NCBI RefSeq assembly: GCF_004000985.1
Contig: NZ_BIMH01000008.1
Coordinates: 62,001 to 126,000 of the forward strand
Direction of reading: 5' to 3'
Length of the DNA stretch: 64,000 nt
Source: Paenibacillus validus NBRC 15382
GTDB taxonomy: Bacteria; Bacillota; Bacilli; Paenibacillales; NBRC-103111
In this document: positions 1 through 8,665 of the stretch, in pieces
Layout: every line of letters begins with the position of its first letter
Numbering within the stretch: the stretch's first letter is position 1
Notes under the pieces: model-generated
Seen by the model: the letters and a program-made list of their open reading frames with translations, nothing else
Told to the model about the DNA's origin: nothing
Database searches by the model: none
Program-made: the position numbers and the translations under genes

Positions 1-731
1 TCGATATGACGACGTTAGCTGCTGACAGCTCCCTGGCCAATGTCGTGCCGGAAATGAACGTTTTCGGGATCCCGTTCCTCTTCAAGGGCAAAGAGCATGT
101 GTACGGCGTGCTGGATGGTGAAATCGGGAAATCCTTACTGAAGAAGGTCGATGAAAAAGGTATGGTCGGCCTCGGATACTGGGAAGTCGGTTTCCGTAAT
201 GTGACAACTAAAAATAAAGCGGTTGTGAAGCCGGAGGATATGAAAGGCTTGAAAATTCGCGTTCAGCCGGCTCCGGTATGGAACGAGTTTATGAAGTCTT
301 TAGAGGCTAACCCGACGCCTGTTAACTTTAACGAGCTGTACAGTGCGCTTGAGCAAGGGGTTGTCGACGGCCAGGAGAATCCGATCGCCACGATTATGTC
401 CATGAAGTTCTACGAGGTTCAAAAGCAATTGGCGCTGACGAACCATACCTATACTCCGGCAGCTGTTATTGCGAGCAAAAAGTTTATGAATTCCTTGAAC
501 GACGAACAGAAACAATGGGTCCAGGAAGCGGTTCAAGCAGCGACTGCCTCTGCACGTAAAACGCTTGCCGATGCTGAAACCAAATCTCTGGAAGAGCTGA
601 AAACGAAAGGCGTCAACATTACGAAGCCGGATGCCGAAGCGTTTACAGCTGTAACGAAGGATGTATCCAAGGCTGTAGCTGACAAAGTACCGCAAGATTT
701 GATCGAAAAAATTAAAGCTGCTGCGAAGTAA
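1..731 (+). CDS. dctP: TRAP transporter substrate-binding protein DctP (5' truncated)
   Basis: This is the C-terminal part of the extracytoplasmic solute receptor of a TRAP transporter, which binds a C4-dicarboxylate or similar organic acid outside the membrane and hands it to the DctQM permease. The frame is open to the left edge, so the signal peptide and first lobe lie outside the window. The visible part has the typical DctP core: the stretch VKPEDMKGLKIRVQPAPVW, then NFNELYSALEQGVVDGQENP, which carries the receptor-family segment for ligand contact. It ends in a Lys/Ala-rich helix. dctQ and dctM follow in the same direction, with a hairpin in between. The ligand cannot be told from this part alone. 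Confidence 0.9.
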   Translation, partial: DMTTLAADSSLANVVPEMNVFGIPFLFKGKEHVYGVLDGEIGKSLLKKVDEKGMVGLGYWEVGFRNVTTKNKAVVKPEDMKGLKIRVQPAPVWNEFMKSLEANPTPVNFNELYSALEQGVVDGQENPIATIMSMKFYEVQKQLALTNHTYTPAAVIASKKFMNSLNDEQKQWVQEAVQAATASARKTLADAETKSLEELKTKGVNITKPDAEAFTAVTKDVSKAVADKVPQDLIEKIKAAAK

Positions 732-760
732 GCGAATCTGATAACGTTTGTTAAAAAAAG

Positions 761-792
761 AAAAAGAAGGATACTTTGGTATCCTTCTTTTT
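761..792 (+). terminator. intrinsic terminator or attenuator between dctP and dctQ
   Basis: A perfect 14-bp inverted repeat (761-774 and 779-792) with a TTTG loop; the right arm ends in five T. It lies between the dctP stop and the dctQ ribosome binding site. The arms also read through the longest open frame, which argues that dctQ starts only after the hairpin. Partial termination here would give more receptor than permease mRNA, as is common in binding-protein operons (inference). Confidence 0.8.
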
Positions 793-816
793 AAGAAGAG
801 AGGGGGACATCCCGTT

Positions 817-1287
817 ATGAAATGGCTTCGTCATTGGCTCGAGATCATCGCCGGCAGCTGTCTGGCCGTTGTTGTCGTTGTTACCTTTCTGCAAGTGCTG
901 TTCCGGTTTGTACTCAAAATTCCAACGCCTTGGACAGAGGAAGTCACACGCTTTGCGTTTGCTTATATGGCCTTTATCGGCGCCGTGCTCGGCACGAAAT
1001 ATCACAGTCATTTGAATGTTGACGTAATTAATCAGCTTCCGCCGAAAATCCGCACTGCGGTGACCGCTGTCGGATATATGGTTACGATTGCTTTCGTCGC
1101 GTTCTTCACCTATTACGGCTGGGTTCACACGATGAACTCCAAATTGCAAACGACACCGACGCTTCAAGTGTCGTTGATGTACATGTATATCATCATGCCA
1201 ATCTCCGGCGTGCTGATGCTGTATTACTTGGTTAAGGCGTTTGCCCAAGAAGTTCGCGGGAAACGGCAAGGGGGCGAAGTAGCATGA
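817..1287 (+). CDS. dctQ: TRAP transporter small permease DctQ
   Basis: Small membrane subunit of the TRAP transporter; it pairs with DctM in the cytoplasmic membrane to import the ligand delivered by DctP, driven by a sodium or proton gradient. The product is 156 residues with four hydrophobic segments and the family signature around residues 30-50 (LFRFVLKIPTPWTEEVTRF), including the conserved W-x-E-E motif. The ATG at 817 was chosen because it follows AGAGGGGGA at a good distance and lies after the intergenic hairpin; an upstream in-frame start at 748 would be inside the hairpin. The stop overlaps the dctM start by four bases (ATGA), indicating translational coupling. Confidence 0.9.
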   Translation: MKWLRHWLEIIAGSCLAVVVVVTFLQVLFRFVLKIPTPWTEEVTRFAFAYMAFIGAVLGTKYHSHLNVDVINQLPPKIRTAVTAVGYMVTIAFVAFFTYYGWVHTMNSKLQTTPTLQVSLMYMYIIMPISGVLMLYYLVKAFAQEVRGKRQGGEVA

Positions 1288-2558
1288 TTTGGCTTCTAGG
1301 CTTATTGTTCGTACTTTTTTTCTTTCGGGTGCCCATTGCGTTTGCACTCGGCATTACCTCTCTGGTCGGGTTATGGCTGACCGATACGGATTTGGTTATT
1401 ATTGCCCAAAAAACGTTCTCCGGCATCGATTCTTTCACGCTGGTCGCTATTCCCTTGTTTGTTTTGGCGGGTGAAATTATGACGGTGGGGGGCATCTCCA
1501 AGCGCCTCATCGATTTTGCGTCGCTGCTTGTCGGCCATTGGCCGGCGGGTCTGGCCATGGTCGCCGTACTGGCTTGTACGTTCTTCTCCGCTATCTCCGG
1601 TTCGGCGATAGCGGATGCAGCTGCCATCGGGGGGATTTTGATTCCGGCCATGGTATCGCAGGGGTATGACCGCCGATTCTCGGCGACTCTCGTCGCTTCG
1701 GCCTCCACCATCGGTCCCGTTATTCCTCCGTCGATCCCGTTCATTTTGTTCGGCGTTATGGCCAGCGTATCGATCGGCGATTTGTTCCTGGCAGGTGTCG
1801 CACCGGGGATTCTGATGGCTGCCGTACTCATGATCTACGTGTACTATTACGGTAAGAAAAACAACATTCGCGGACGGGATAAGATGGCTTCCCGCAAGGA
1901 GATTGCTGCCGGCTTCAAGGATGCGTTCCTGGCGCTGCTACTCCCGGTTATTATTATAGGCGGCTTCCGTTCCGGGATGTTTACCGCGACGGAGTCCGGT
2001 GTCATCGCCGTCATCTATGCGCTGATTATCGGGTCCTTTGTTTATAAGGAGCTGAACTTCAAAAAGCTGCGGAAGGTACTGCTTGATTCCGCGCTCAGCT
2101 CGGCAACGATCTTGTTCGTCATCGCCAATGCGACGCTGTTCACTTGGTTGCTTACATTCCACGACATTCCGGATCAACTCGGAGCGCTGGTAAGCAGCAT
2201 CTCGGATCAGCAGTGGGTAATCCTGCTTTTGATCAACATTGTACTTCTGATTGCGGGAACGTTCATCGATACGATCTCGGCGTTGACCATCTTTACTCCG
2301 CTGTTCCTGCCTATCGCTCTGGCAGCCGGCATTGACCCGATTCACTTGGGCGTCATCATCGTGGTTAACCTGACGATCGGCATGATTACACCGCCGCTTG
2401 GCGTTTGCTTATTCGTGACTTCTTCGATTGCGAAAGTCAATTTGGCGCAAATGGTTCGACCTTTGTTGCCGCAATTTTTAGTTTTACTTGTTGTGCTTAT
2501 CATCATAACGTACTTCCCTCAGGTATCCTTGTTCCTGCCTCACTTGTTCGGCGGGTAG
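1284..2558 (+). CDS. dctM: TRAP transporter large permease DctM
   Basis: Large, channel-forming subunit of the TRAP transporter. The 424-residue length and about twelve hydrophobic segments fit the DctM family, as do the motifs GGISKRLIDFASLLVGH near residue 70, the glycine/serine-rich FSAISGSAIADAAAIGG near 105, TIGPVIPPSIPFI near 150 and GMITPPLGVCLF near 370. The start overlaps the dctQ stop by four bases. A GC-rich hairpin follows, and the next gene is a chemoreceptor with its own ribosome binding site. Confidence in the family is high. The substrate is unknown; C4-dicarboxylates, 2-oxo acids and sugar acids are all used by relatives. Confidence 0.95.
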   Translation: MIWLLGLLFVLFFFRVPIAFALGITSLVGLWLTDTDLVIIAQKTFSGIDSFTLVAIPLFVLAGEIMTVGGISKRLIDFASLLVGHWPAGLAMVAVLACTFFSAISGSAIADAAAIGGILIPAMVSQGYDRRFSATLVASASTIGPVIPPSIPFILFGVMASVSIGDLFLAGVAPGILMAAVLMIYVYYYGKKNNIRGRDKMASRKEIAAGFKDAFLALLLPVIIIGGFRSGMFTATESGVIAVIYALIIGSFVYKELNFKKLRKVLLDSALSSATILFVIANATLFTWLLTFHDIPDQLGALVSSISDQQWVILLLINIVLLIAGTFIDTISALTIFTPLFLPIALAAGIDPIHLGVIIVVNLTIGMITPPLGVCLFVTSSIAKVNLAQMVRPLLPQFLVLLVVLIIITYFPQVSLFLPHLFGG

Positions 2559-2566
2559 TAGATTCC

Positions 2567-2595
2567 AGGCGGGTTTCCCATTCGGGAGCCCGCCT
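2567..2595 (+). terminator. hairpin after dctM
   Basis: Inverted repeat with arms AGGCGGG..CCC and GGG..CCCGCCT around a short ATTC loop. There is no clear T-tract after it, so it may only protect the mRNA end or terminate weakly before the chemoreceptor gene. Confidence 0.5.
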
Positions 2596-2644
2596 ATGAG
2601 TGTTCCAACTTTTATCAGTTTTCTATATAGGAGGCAAACTTCAA

Positions 2645-4375
2645 ATGAAATGGTTTCATAATCTTAAAATTCCTGTGAAATTTGTTGTTTGTTTTATTGC
2701 TTTTTTAATCATTCTCATAGTGGCTAATATCGGTTCCTTGAGAAATACACAGACGATTCACAGCAATTTGGTTGATATTTATGAAAATAATTTGAGCATG
2801 GTTGAGCAGCTGAATGAGCTCTCCGGCTCGATTCATCGGATCAACACCGCCGTAGGCAGTTATTTGCTGGTGACGGATGCGGATTCAAGAAAGAAGCAAT
2901 TGGAGAAAGTCGATTTGGAAACGAAAAGTGTGACTGAAAAACTGGGCGCTTTGGATAACCGATCTTTAACGCAGGGTGAGAAGGACGAGCTGCAGCTGTT
3001 AAGCTCATTGTGGGAATCGTTCCAGCCGACCGTTAACAATGTGTTTCAACTCGTGAACCAAAATCAGATGGAGCAGGCCAAATCGATGTTTGATAAGCAG
3101 CTCTTGGCCAAGGAAGAAGGGATTGAAGAAATCTTCCAGGAGCTGCTCAAGACGAATCAACAGCAAGCGGAGTCCAAATATCTATCTTCGATTGATAAAC
3201 ATCAGGAAGTGAAGCGGAGTACCCTCATTTTGATGGTCGTATCGCTTATTATTTTCAGTGTGATGGGACTTGTGTTGACGTATTCGATCGTCCTGCCTAT
3301 CCGCCAGCTTTTGAAGGCATTTAAGCGTGTGGAGGAAGGGGATCTATCCCAACCTGTCGAGATCCAGCGTAGGGATGAACTTGGATTGCTGGCTAACGGG
3401 TTTGAGATTATGAGGGAAAGCGTCGCCTCTATTGTGTCCCAAACGAAGCAAACGGTCGGCACGCTCTCTCATGTATCCGATGGCATCCGGGAGTACGCAT
3501 TGACGACAGCCCAATCTTCCCAGGAGATTTATGGAGGCCTGGAACGGGCGGCTGATCACTCCAGGGAGCAAAAAGAGAAGGTTCATGAGGATGTCGTTGT
3601 GATTAAAGAAATGTCCGCCGGGTTGAAGCAGATGGCTGCGAGCATCGATGAAGTCAGCAACCTGTCCTCGGATATGGAGATGCTGTCCAATCAAGGACAA
3701 ACCTCCGTTAAGGGTACCTTGGAGAAAATGCAGCTCATCGAGCAAAAATCACGGGAAACCGAAAGCAAGATCGAGCAATTGGCCGACCGCTCCAAAGAAA
3801 TTGACACCGTTATCGCCACAATCAAAAATATAGCGGAAGAAACGAACCTGCTGGCGCTCAATGCTTCGATCGAAGCAGCACGGGCCGGGGAAGCGGGCAG
3901 CGGCTTTGCTGTAGTTGCTCATGAGGTGCGTAAGCTGGCCGAGCATAGCCGAAGTGCCGCAGACCACGTGCGAAGCGTTGTTACCTACATCCAGGAGGAT
4001 ACAGGAAGCCTTCTTCAATCCAGCCAAGCCTGGATCCTCGAAATGAATGAGGGGCAGCAGAAGGTGGGCGAAGTCTCAGAGGCGTTCCGGCAAATGAACG
4101 GTTGGATCGAAAGAATCAACGGCATGATCCAGGACATCTCGGCAGGCATAGAGGAAATGGCTGCAGGCAGCGAGCAGATGGACATTTCCATGAAACGAAT
4201 CGAGGACTATTCGGCCGGTGTGAATGAAGTGACCCGGGAATATTCGGAGAAGTCCGGTCAACAGGCACTCATGATGGATAAGGTTAACAGCTCCGTTGAG
4301 GAGTTGGCGAAGCTCTCCCATCGCCTGCAAACCATCGTGAACCGGTTTGTTACGGATTCCGTAGCGGAGGCTTGA
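2645..4375 (+). CDS. methyl-accepting chemotaxis protein
   Basis: Transmembrane chemoreceptor that signals to the CheA/CheW array. The 576-residue product has a transmembrane helix at about 9-31 and a helical four-helix-bundle-type sensor with many Asn/Glu/Leu repeats to about 185. A second transmembrane helix lies at about 192-214, a HAMP linker follows ([19 protein letters not shown]), and the rest is a long coiled-coil signalling domain. The highly conserved hairpin tip is present ([20 protein letters not shown] near residue 400). The ATG at 2645 follows TAGGAGGCA; an upstream in-frame GTG at 2600 has no binding site. It lies directly downstream of a TRAP transporter, so it may sense the same ligand (inference). 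The sensor domain gives no ligand clue. Confidence 0.93.
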   Translation: MKWFHNLKIPVKFVVCFIAFLIILIVANIGSLRNTQTIHSNLVDIYENNLSMVEQLNELSGSIHRINTAVGSYLLVTDADSRKKQLEKVDLETKSVTEKLGALDNRSLTQGEKDELQLLSSLWESFQPTVNNVFQLVNQNQMEQAKSMFDKQLLAKEEGIEEIFQELLKTNQQQAESKYLSSIDKHQEVKRSTLILMVVSLIIFSVMGLVLTYSIVLPIRQLLKAFKRVEEGDLSQPVEIQRRDELGLLANGFEIMRESVASIVSQTKQTVGTLSHVSDGIREYALTTAQSSQEIYGGLERAADHSREQKEKVHEDVVVIKEMSAGLKQMAASIDEVSNLSSDMEMLSNQGQTSVKGTLEKMQLIEQKSRETESKIEQLADRSKEIDTVIATIKNIAEETNLLALNASIEAARAGEAGSGFAVVAHEVRKLAEHSRSAADHVRSVVTYIQEDTGSLLQSSQAWILEMNEGQQKVGEVSEAFRQMNGWIERINGMIQDISAGIEEMAAGSEQMDISMKRIEDYSAGVNEVTREYSEKSGQQALMMDKVNSSVEELAKLSHRLQTIVNRFVTDSVAEA

Positions 4376-4718
4376 AGCCTTCCCCGTCGTTATCCGAAAT
4401 AACCTCAGCAAATTACCGTTTTGTCCCAAGCTTACATAACTTATTCACGCGCCGAGCGGGAATCGGGGGTTGCCCCCTGTTCTCCTCGGCTCTTTCATTA
4501 CGGGAACGGTATCCGGTCGCCTTATAGAGCTTATATATTATAGGCGTTTACCATATAGATCATAAACCATTTATGCGGTTAACAAGTATCATTAAGGTTG
4601 ATAATTGAATGATGAAAGCGAAGGGAAAACCAACATATTCCTTATCGTATTTTCTTTAGGTATATATAGTGTCGGCGGAAAATTGCAGAAGTTGTAATTC
4701 GGTAACGGAGGGGATCTT
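4376..4718 (+). other. intergenic stretch with terminator
   Basis: No gene recognised in these 343 bases. They hold the chemoreceptor terminator (4451-4500), then an AT-rich segment that presumably carries the histidine kinase promoter; I could not pick a convincing -35/-10 pair. Confidence 0.5.
4451..4500 (+). terminator. terminator after chemoreceptor gene
   Basis: Long imperfect hairpin: outer arms GCCGAG (4451) and CTCGGC (to 4490), middle GGGAA/TTCTC and inner GGGGG/CCCCC, followed by TCTTTCATT. Confidence 0.7.
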
Positions 4719-5771
4719 GTGGATCATTTTCGGGATTTCTTTGATTTATCTTTAGATATCATGATGATCATTGATTTTAACGGTAATCTTGTCGAAGTCA
4801 ATCATTCGTTTTCAAGAATTTTGGGGGAAAATGAATCATGGACCTCACTGGAACAAGTGTTCGCTTGCCTTCATCCTGACGATGTGGATAATTCTGCGTT
4901 GGAAGTGCAGAAGCTCATCCGGGGACAAGCGACGGTGTCCTTTTTAAACCGCTATCGGAATGTGGAACAAACCTACAAGTGGATTCAATGGACGTGCTCA
5001 GTCAATCGGGAAGCGCAGCTTATCTATGCGATCGGCCGGGATATAACGGGAATTCATATCGATACATATCATTTGCTTAGTTCGATGTCGGCAAGTATTG
5101 CTCATGAAGTAAGAAATCCGATGACTACGGTGAAGGGATATCTGCAGTTACTGATGGAGAAAGAAGATTGGGGTTCGTATAAAGATACGTTCCTCTTAAT
5201 GGTTAGTGAGCTGGACCGGGCGAATGCCATCATTTCACAATATCTTTCATTGGCGAATAATAAATTTATCGAGAAACGACAACATAATCTAAACAGCATC
5301 ATTGAATACATGCTGCCTTTAATCGAATCCGATGCTAGTAAGGGGGATGTATGTATTATCGCCGCATTAGGGACGATCCCCGATTTGATGTTGGATGAAC
5401 AAGAGATTCGGCAATTGATGCTTAACCTGAGTCGGAATGCGATAGAAGCCATGAATCATGGCGGGCATTTAACCTTCAAAACTTATACGGAGGCCGAAGA
5501 AATTATTTTAGAAATATCGGATGAAGGTGAGGGAATCCCGCCTGAAGTCCGTAGAGAAATATTCAATCCTTTCTTCACGACGAAGGAAACGGGGACCGGC
5601 CTCGGGCTTGCCGTGTCCCGCTCCATTGCGGAACGGCATAGGGCCCGGTTAGAAGTCAAACAATCAGGCAGGGAAGGAACAACGTTCGTGGTCAGGTTTC
5701 CCTTCAGTCGTGAAAGTATCTGTAGTCCAGGAGAGCTAGCGAATGAATCAACTATCCAATTCAACCTATGA
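4719..5771 (+). CDS. PAS-domain sensor histidine kinase
   Basis: Cytoplasmic histidine kinase of 350 residues with no membrane segment. Order: PAS domain (about 5-110, with DGN-type loop and HPDD), HisKA dimerisation domain with phospho-acceptor His129 in SIAHEVRNPMTTVKGYL, then a HATPase domain with N box (LMLNLSRNAIEAM), G1 box (DEGEGIP) and F/G2 boxes (FNPFFTTKETGTGLGL). This arrangement resembles Bacillus sporulation kinases such as KinE/KinA; whether it feeds Spo0A is inference. No response regulator gene is adjacent, which also fits an orphan kinase. The start is GTG at 4719 after GGAGGGGAT. Its end overlaps the next gene by 29 bases, tying it to the ThrE-type exporter pair. Confidence 0.9.
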   Translation: MDHFRDFFDLSLDIMMIIDFNGNLVEVNHSFSRILGENESWTSLEQVFACLHPDDVDNSALEVQKLIRGQATVSFLNRYRNVEQTYKWIQWTCSVNREAQLIYAIGRDITGIHIDTYHLLSSMSASIAHEVRNPMTTVKGYLQLLMEKEDWGSYKDTFLLMVSELDRANAIISQYLSLANNKFIEKRQHNLNSIIEYMLPLIESDASKGDVCIIAALGTIPDLMLDEQEIRQLMLNLSRNAIEAMNHGGHLTFKTYTEAEEIILEISDEGEGIPPEVRREIFNPFFTTKETGTGLGLAVSRSIAERHRARLEVKQSGREGTTFVVRFPFSRESICSPGELANESTIQFNL

Positions 5772-6519
5772 GATCGCGCAAGTCTGTTTATTGGCCGGCA
5801 AGATCATGCTGGAGAACGGCGGGGAAACGTACCGGGTGGAAGATACGATGACACGCGTTGCAGATGCATTCGGTGTACGGCATGCTCACAGCTTTGTAAC
5901 CCCGACGGGGATTATATTTTCGATAGACGGCCCGGAACAGACAACCCGATTAATCCGAATATCCGAACGTTCAACGGATTTGCGTAAAGTTACGGTCGTG
6001 AACGCCATTTCCCGAAAAATTAGCCAGGGGGAATTATCGGTGACAGAGGCCTATCGGTTATTGGAAGAAATCGATGGGGCGAACCCCGGGTATCCGCTTT
6101 GGTTCAAAATCGCAGCGGCAGCCGTGGCAAGCGCCTGCTTTTTAATCATGTTTGGCGGGGCATGGGGTGATTTTATCCCTACTTTTCTATGCGGAGGAGC
6201 GGGCTTTTCCTTCCTGGTCTATTTTCACCGATGGGTGCCGATTAAGTTTTTCGCCGAGTTTCTGGCGTCTTTAATCATTGGTTCGACGGCCTATTTGTTC
6301 TTGAGAACAGGTTTCGGTCATGATTTGGATAACATGATCATCGGCTCCGTCATGCCGTTGGTACCGGGACTTCTGATTACCAATGCCGTCCGGGATTTAA
6401 TGGCCGGGCATTTTGTTTCCGGGGTTTCGAAAGGGGCGGAAGCGTTCTTAACCGCATTTGCGATTGGAGCCGGCATCGCCTTTGTTCTTTCTTTTTACAG
6501 CGGGGAGGGGATCGGATGA
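5743..6519 (+). CDS. threonine/serine exporter family protein, ThrE N-terminal part (YjjP-like)
   Basis: First half of a split ThrE-type exporter, thought to export threonine, serine or (for the YjjPB relatives) succinate. The 258-residue product begins with the cytoplasmic signature MLENGGETYRVEDTM and FVTPTGIIFSI, followed by five hydrophobic segments from about residue 118. The motif GSVMPLVPGLLITNAVRDL near 205 is typical of the family. It overlaps the kinase gene upstream by 29 bases and the second half downstream by four (ATGA), so the three genes are translated as a unit. The substrate is not shown by the sequence. Confidence 0.88.
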   Translation: MNQLSNSTYEIAQVCLLAGKIMLENGGETYRVEDTMTRVADAFGVRHAHSFVTPTGIIFSIDGPEQTTRLIRISERSTDLRKVTVVNAISRKISQGELSVTEAYRLLEEIDGANPGYPLWFKIAAAAVASACFLIMFGGAWGDFIPTFLCGGAGFSFLVYFHRWVPIKFFAEFLASLIIGSTAYLFLRTGFGHDLDNMIIGSVMPLVPGLLITNAVRDLMAGHFVSGVSKGAEAFLTAFAIGAGIAFVLSFYSGEGIG

Positions 6520-6944
6520 TCGGCGAACAGCTCTTGATGAGCTTCATTGCTTCGGCGGCCTTTGCAATCCTCTTCAATGGTCCTAAGGGGACGCTGGTAC
6601 AGTGCGGCTTTGTCGGGATGTTCGGCTGGCTGTTATATATTTCCTTGCTGAAGGTTCCCGCCGATCCGATCTTGGCCACGATGATTGCCTCTTTTTTTGT
6701 TGCGGTGACGAGCCAATTTTTTGCCAAGATGTATAAAACCCCCATCACTGTATTCAGCGTGGCGGGTATCATCCCGTTAGTTCCCGGCGGATTGGCTTAT
6801 GATACGATGCGGAACGTGGTCGAGAACCAGTATGATTTAGCCGTGCAGCTGGCAGCCAAAGCCTTTATGTTGTCGGGGGCGATCGCCATGGGTCTGGTTT
6901 TTTCGGAGGTGATGCACCACGTGATCCGAAAGTCGCGGCTGTAG
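6516..6944 (+). CDS. threonine/serine exporter family protein, ThrE C-terminal part (YjjB-like)
   Basis: Second half of the split exporter: 142 residues, four hydrophobic segments, no cytoplasmic domain. The motif VAGIIPLVPGGLAYDTMRN near residue 85 mirrors the PLVPG motif of the preceding protein, as expected from the internal duplication of this family. The ATG overlaps the previous stop (ATGA). The two proteins presumably form one membrane complex. Confidence 0.88.
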   Translation: MIGEQLLMSFIASAAFAILFNGPKGTLVQCGFVGMFGWLLYISLLKVPADPILATMIASFFVAVTSQFFAKMYKTPITVFSVAGIIPLVPGGLAYDTMRNVVENQYDLAVQLAAKAFMLSGAIAMGLVFSEVMHHVIRKSRL

Positions 6945-6998
6945 GCTTATGCGAAAGATACGATGAGTGAGGAAAACTGGATAAAGCGAACTCGCGGG

Positions 6999-7030
6999 GC
7001 CTGCTGAGAAACGATCAGCGGGCTTATTGT
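6999..7030 (+). terminator. terminator after exporter pair
   Basis: Nine-base-pair stem (6999-7007 with 7015-7023) containing one G-T pair, followed by a short T-rich stretch. A second weak stem (CCTG/CAGG) followed by a run of nine T lies at about 7056-7084. Confidence 0.5.
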
Positions 7031-7093
7031 GCTGGACGTTACCTGCGCTTAAGTGTGATCCTGGCGAACAGGTTCCTTTTTTTTTGCAAAAAG

Positions 7094-7123
7094 GTGTTAA
7101 CATAAACGGGCTTCATTCGTGTT
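7094..7123 (+). promoter_or_regulatory. candidate ECF-sigma promoter upstream of the sigma gene
   Basis: AAC (7099-7101) and CGT (7118-7120) are separated by 16 bases, the core pattern of group-IV sigma promoters, about 30 bases upstream of the sigma gene start. Autoregulation is usual for such sigma factors, so this is the likely self-controlled promoter. Confidence 0.5.
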
Positions 7124-7150
7124 CTACTCAGAAAGGAGGAACGGTATGAG

Positions 7151-7648
7151 GTGGATTCATTAGATGATGTATTGAAGGAAAAAGCAACAAGCATCTTTCG
7201 CTATCTGAGGAAGATGGGCGTATCCCATGAAGATGCTCAGGATGTGGTTCAAGATACGCTCTGTAAGGTCATCCTCCTGCTTCATGAGCTGGATCGCGAC
7301 CGTCTCGGTCCATGGATGTTTCGGGTAGCTTACAATCAGTACATCGATCTGGTCCGGAAGAGAAAAAGAAGAGCGGAAATTCCTATAGAAACGCTGGAGT
7401 TCATAAGCAAGCGTTCCTTGGAGGATGAGGTGTTGAACCACGAGTGCAAAGAAGACATTCAGGCCACGATGGAGCAAATGAACCCGAAGTATAAGCACAT
7501 GCTGATTTTGAAATACGAATGCGATTTTAGTTATAAGGAAATGGCCGAAGTGTTCAGCACCACGGAAGAGGTAGTGAAAATGTCTTTATATCGGGCGCGG
7601 CAGCAATTTCAGCAACTATATAGGAGGGTTCAACATGAGCACGGATGA
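7151..7648 (+). CDS. ECF-family RNA polymerase sigma factor
   Basis: A 165-residue sigma factor with only regions 2 and 4, the plan of extracytoplasmic function sigma factors. Region 2 covers about 8-80 (MGVSHEDAQDVVQDTLCKV, then FRVAYNQYIDLVRKRKRR). Region 4 covers about 105-155 and holds a helix-turn-helix (LILKYECDFSYKEMAEVFST). The GTG at 7151 is used: the ATG five bases upstream opens a frame that stops after five codons. GAAAGGAGGA precedes both, and the tiny upstream frame might tune initiation. The gene overlaps the following anti-sigma gene by 14 bases, so the two products are made together and the sigma factor is held at the membrane until a signal arrives. Confidence 0.92.
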   Translation: MDSLDDVLKEKATSIFRYLRKMGVSHEDAQDVVQDTLCKVILLLHELDRDRLGPWMFRVAYNQYIDLVRKRKRRAEIPIETLEFISKRSLEDEVLNHECKEDIQATMEQMNPKYKHMLILKYECDFSYKEMAEVFSTTEEVVKMSLYRARQQFQQLYRRVQHEHG

Positions 7649-8600
7649 TCAATTTGAGCTGGGAAGCGATCGGATGGACGGGCTGCTGAAGAAAGCGAAG
7701 AGAAAGAGCATAGGGAGACAAGCCGGGATATCCGCGTTGGTCGTGATGATCGTGTTAGCCGGATATGTCGGAGCCAGAGGATATTTACTAAACGAAGTAA
7801 GCCGCGGCCAACTGGAGCGGGATATCGCCGTGATGAAGCGCATTACCCAGCCCAATGTGGAGGTTATGCAGAGCACCACGGTGAGTGAGGGACTCTTCCG
7901 AAATACCGTTCAGTATCGCAGCTATAAGCTGATCGAAGGACAGCCGGTTAAATGGGAGGACCGCTTGTATGAATATTCGATGTGGAACACCTTTCATCCA
8001 TTAAATAGACCCGTTCCAATCGAACGTGACACGCAGAGACTGGAGGAGGCTCATATTAGCTTCAATGCAGAGACAGCGCAAAGGGAATTGCGGTTTTACT
8101 TGCCTTCTCATCCCTATCCCTATATAGCCCAGGACGTCGATAAGCTCGACAGAAAGGAGAACAAGGTTGCGGAGATCGCCGTATCTTTCGATAAACCTTA
8201 CACGGTAGAGCAGATCAAGGGCATGCTTCCGAACGGTGTACATGCGCAGTGGTACTGGGTGGATGCTTATGATGAGCAATCGGTTGATGAGCGGAAGTCC
8301 CCCGAACATGCGGGGGCGGTGTACGGATTTAAGGCTGAAGACCGCGGCTTGGAAGGAGGGGACGGCAGCGAGAAAGATTTCATCCTCGCGGTACAGAACG
8401 GATTGAGAGTAAGCAGGAAATACCGCGAAGAATTTCAGAAGCTGTATGATTACTTGCGTGCCGGCAAGTCCGAACCTACGGTACAGGATATCCGGATTCT
8501 GGGGGTTGTCGTCACCGGGACGGCCAAGGATCTGCAGCAGCTCAAGGGGCTCCCGTTCGCGCGGGCCACCGTGCAAGGCGCCATGACAGACGAAATGTAG
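7635..8600 (+). CDS. anti-sigma factor, sigma-regulator N/C domain type
   Basis: Membrane protein of 321 residues that should bind and inactivate the preceding ECF sigma factor. A short basic cytoplasmic N-terminus (GLLKKAKRKSIGRQ) is followed by one transmembrane helix at about 29-50, then a large extracytoplasmic part. That part resembles the two-domain Firmicutes sigma-factor-regulator architecture (N-terminal TM domain plus C-terminal sensor domain), which lacks a zinc anti-sigma motif. The start overlaps the sigma gene by 14 bases and has AGGAGGGTTCAAC in front. The signal is unknown. Assignment rests on position and layout as much as on sequence. Confidence 0.8.
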   Translation: MSTDDQFELGSDRMDGLLKKAKRKSIGRQAGISALVVMIVLAGYVGARGYLLNEVSRGQLERDIAVMKRITQPNVEVMQSTTVSEGLFRNTVQYRSYKLIEGQPVKWEDRLYEYSMWNTFHPLNRPVPIERDTQRLEEAHISFNAETAQRELRFYLPSHPYPYIAQDVDKLDRKENKVAEIAVSFDKPYTVEQIKGMLPNGVHAQWYWVDAYDEQSVDERKSPEHAGAVYGFKAEDRGLEGGDGSEKDFILAVQNGLRVSRKYREEFQKLYDYLRAGKSEPTVQDIRILGVVVTGTAKDLQQLKGLPFARATVQGAMTDEM

Positions 8601-8665
8601 AGGAAAGAAATCTTAAATCATCAAGTTTGCCAGATTATTAACGATGGAAAGGGTTGTGTTCATCT

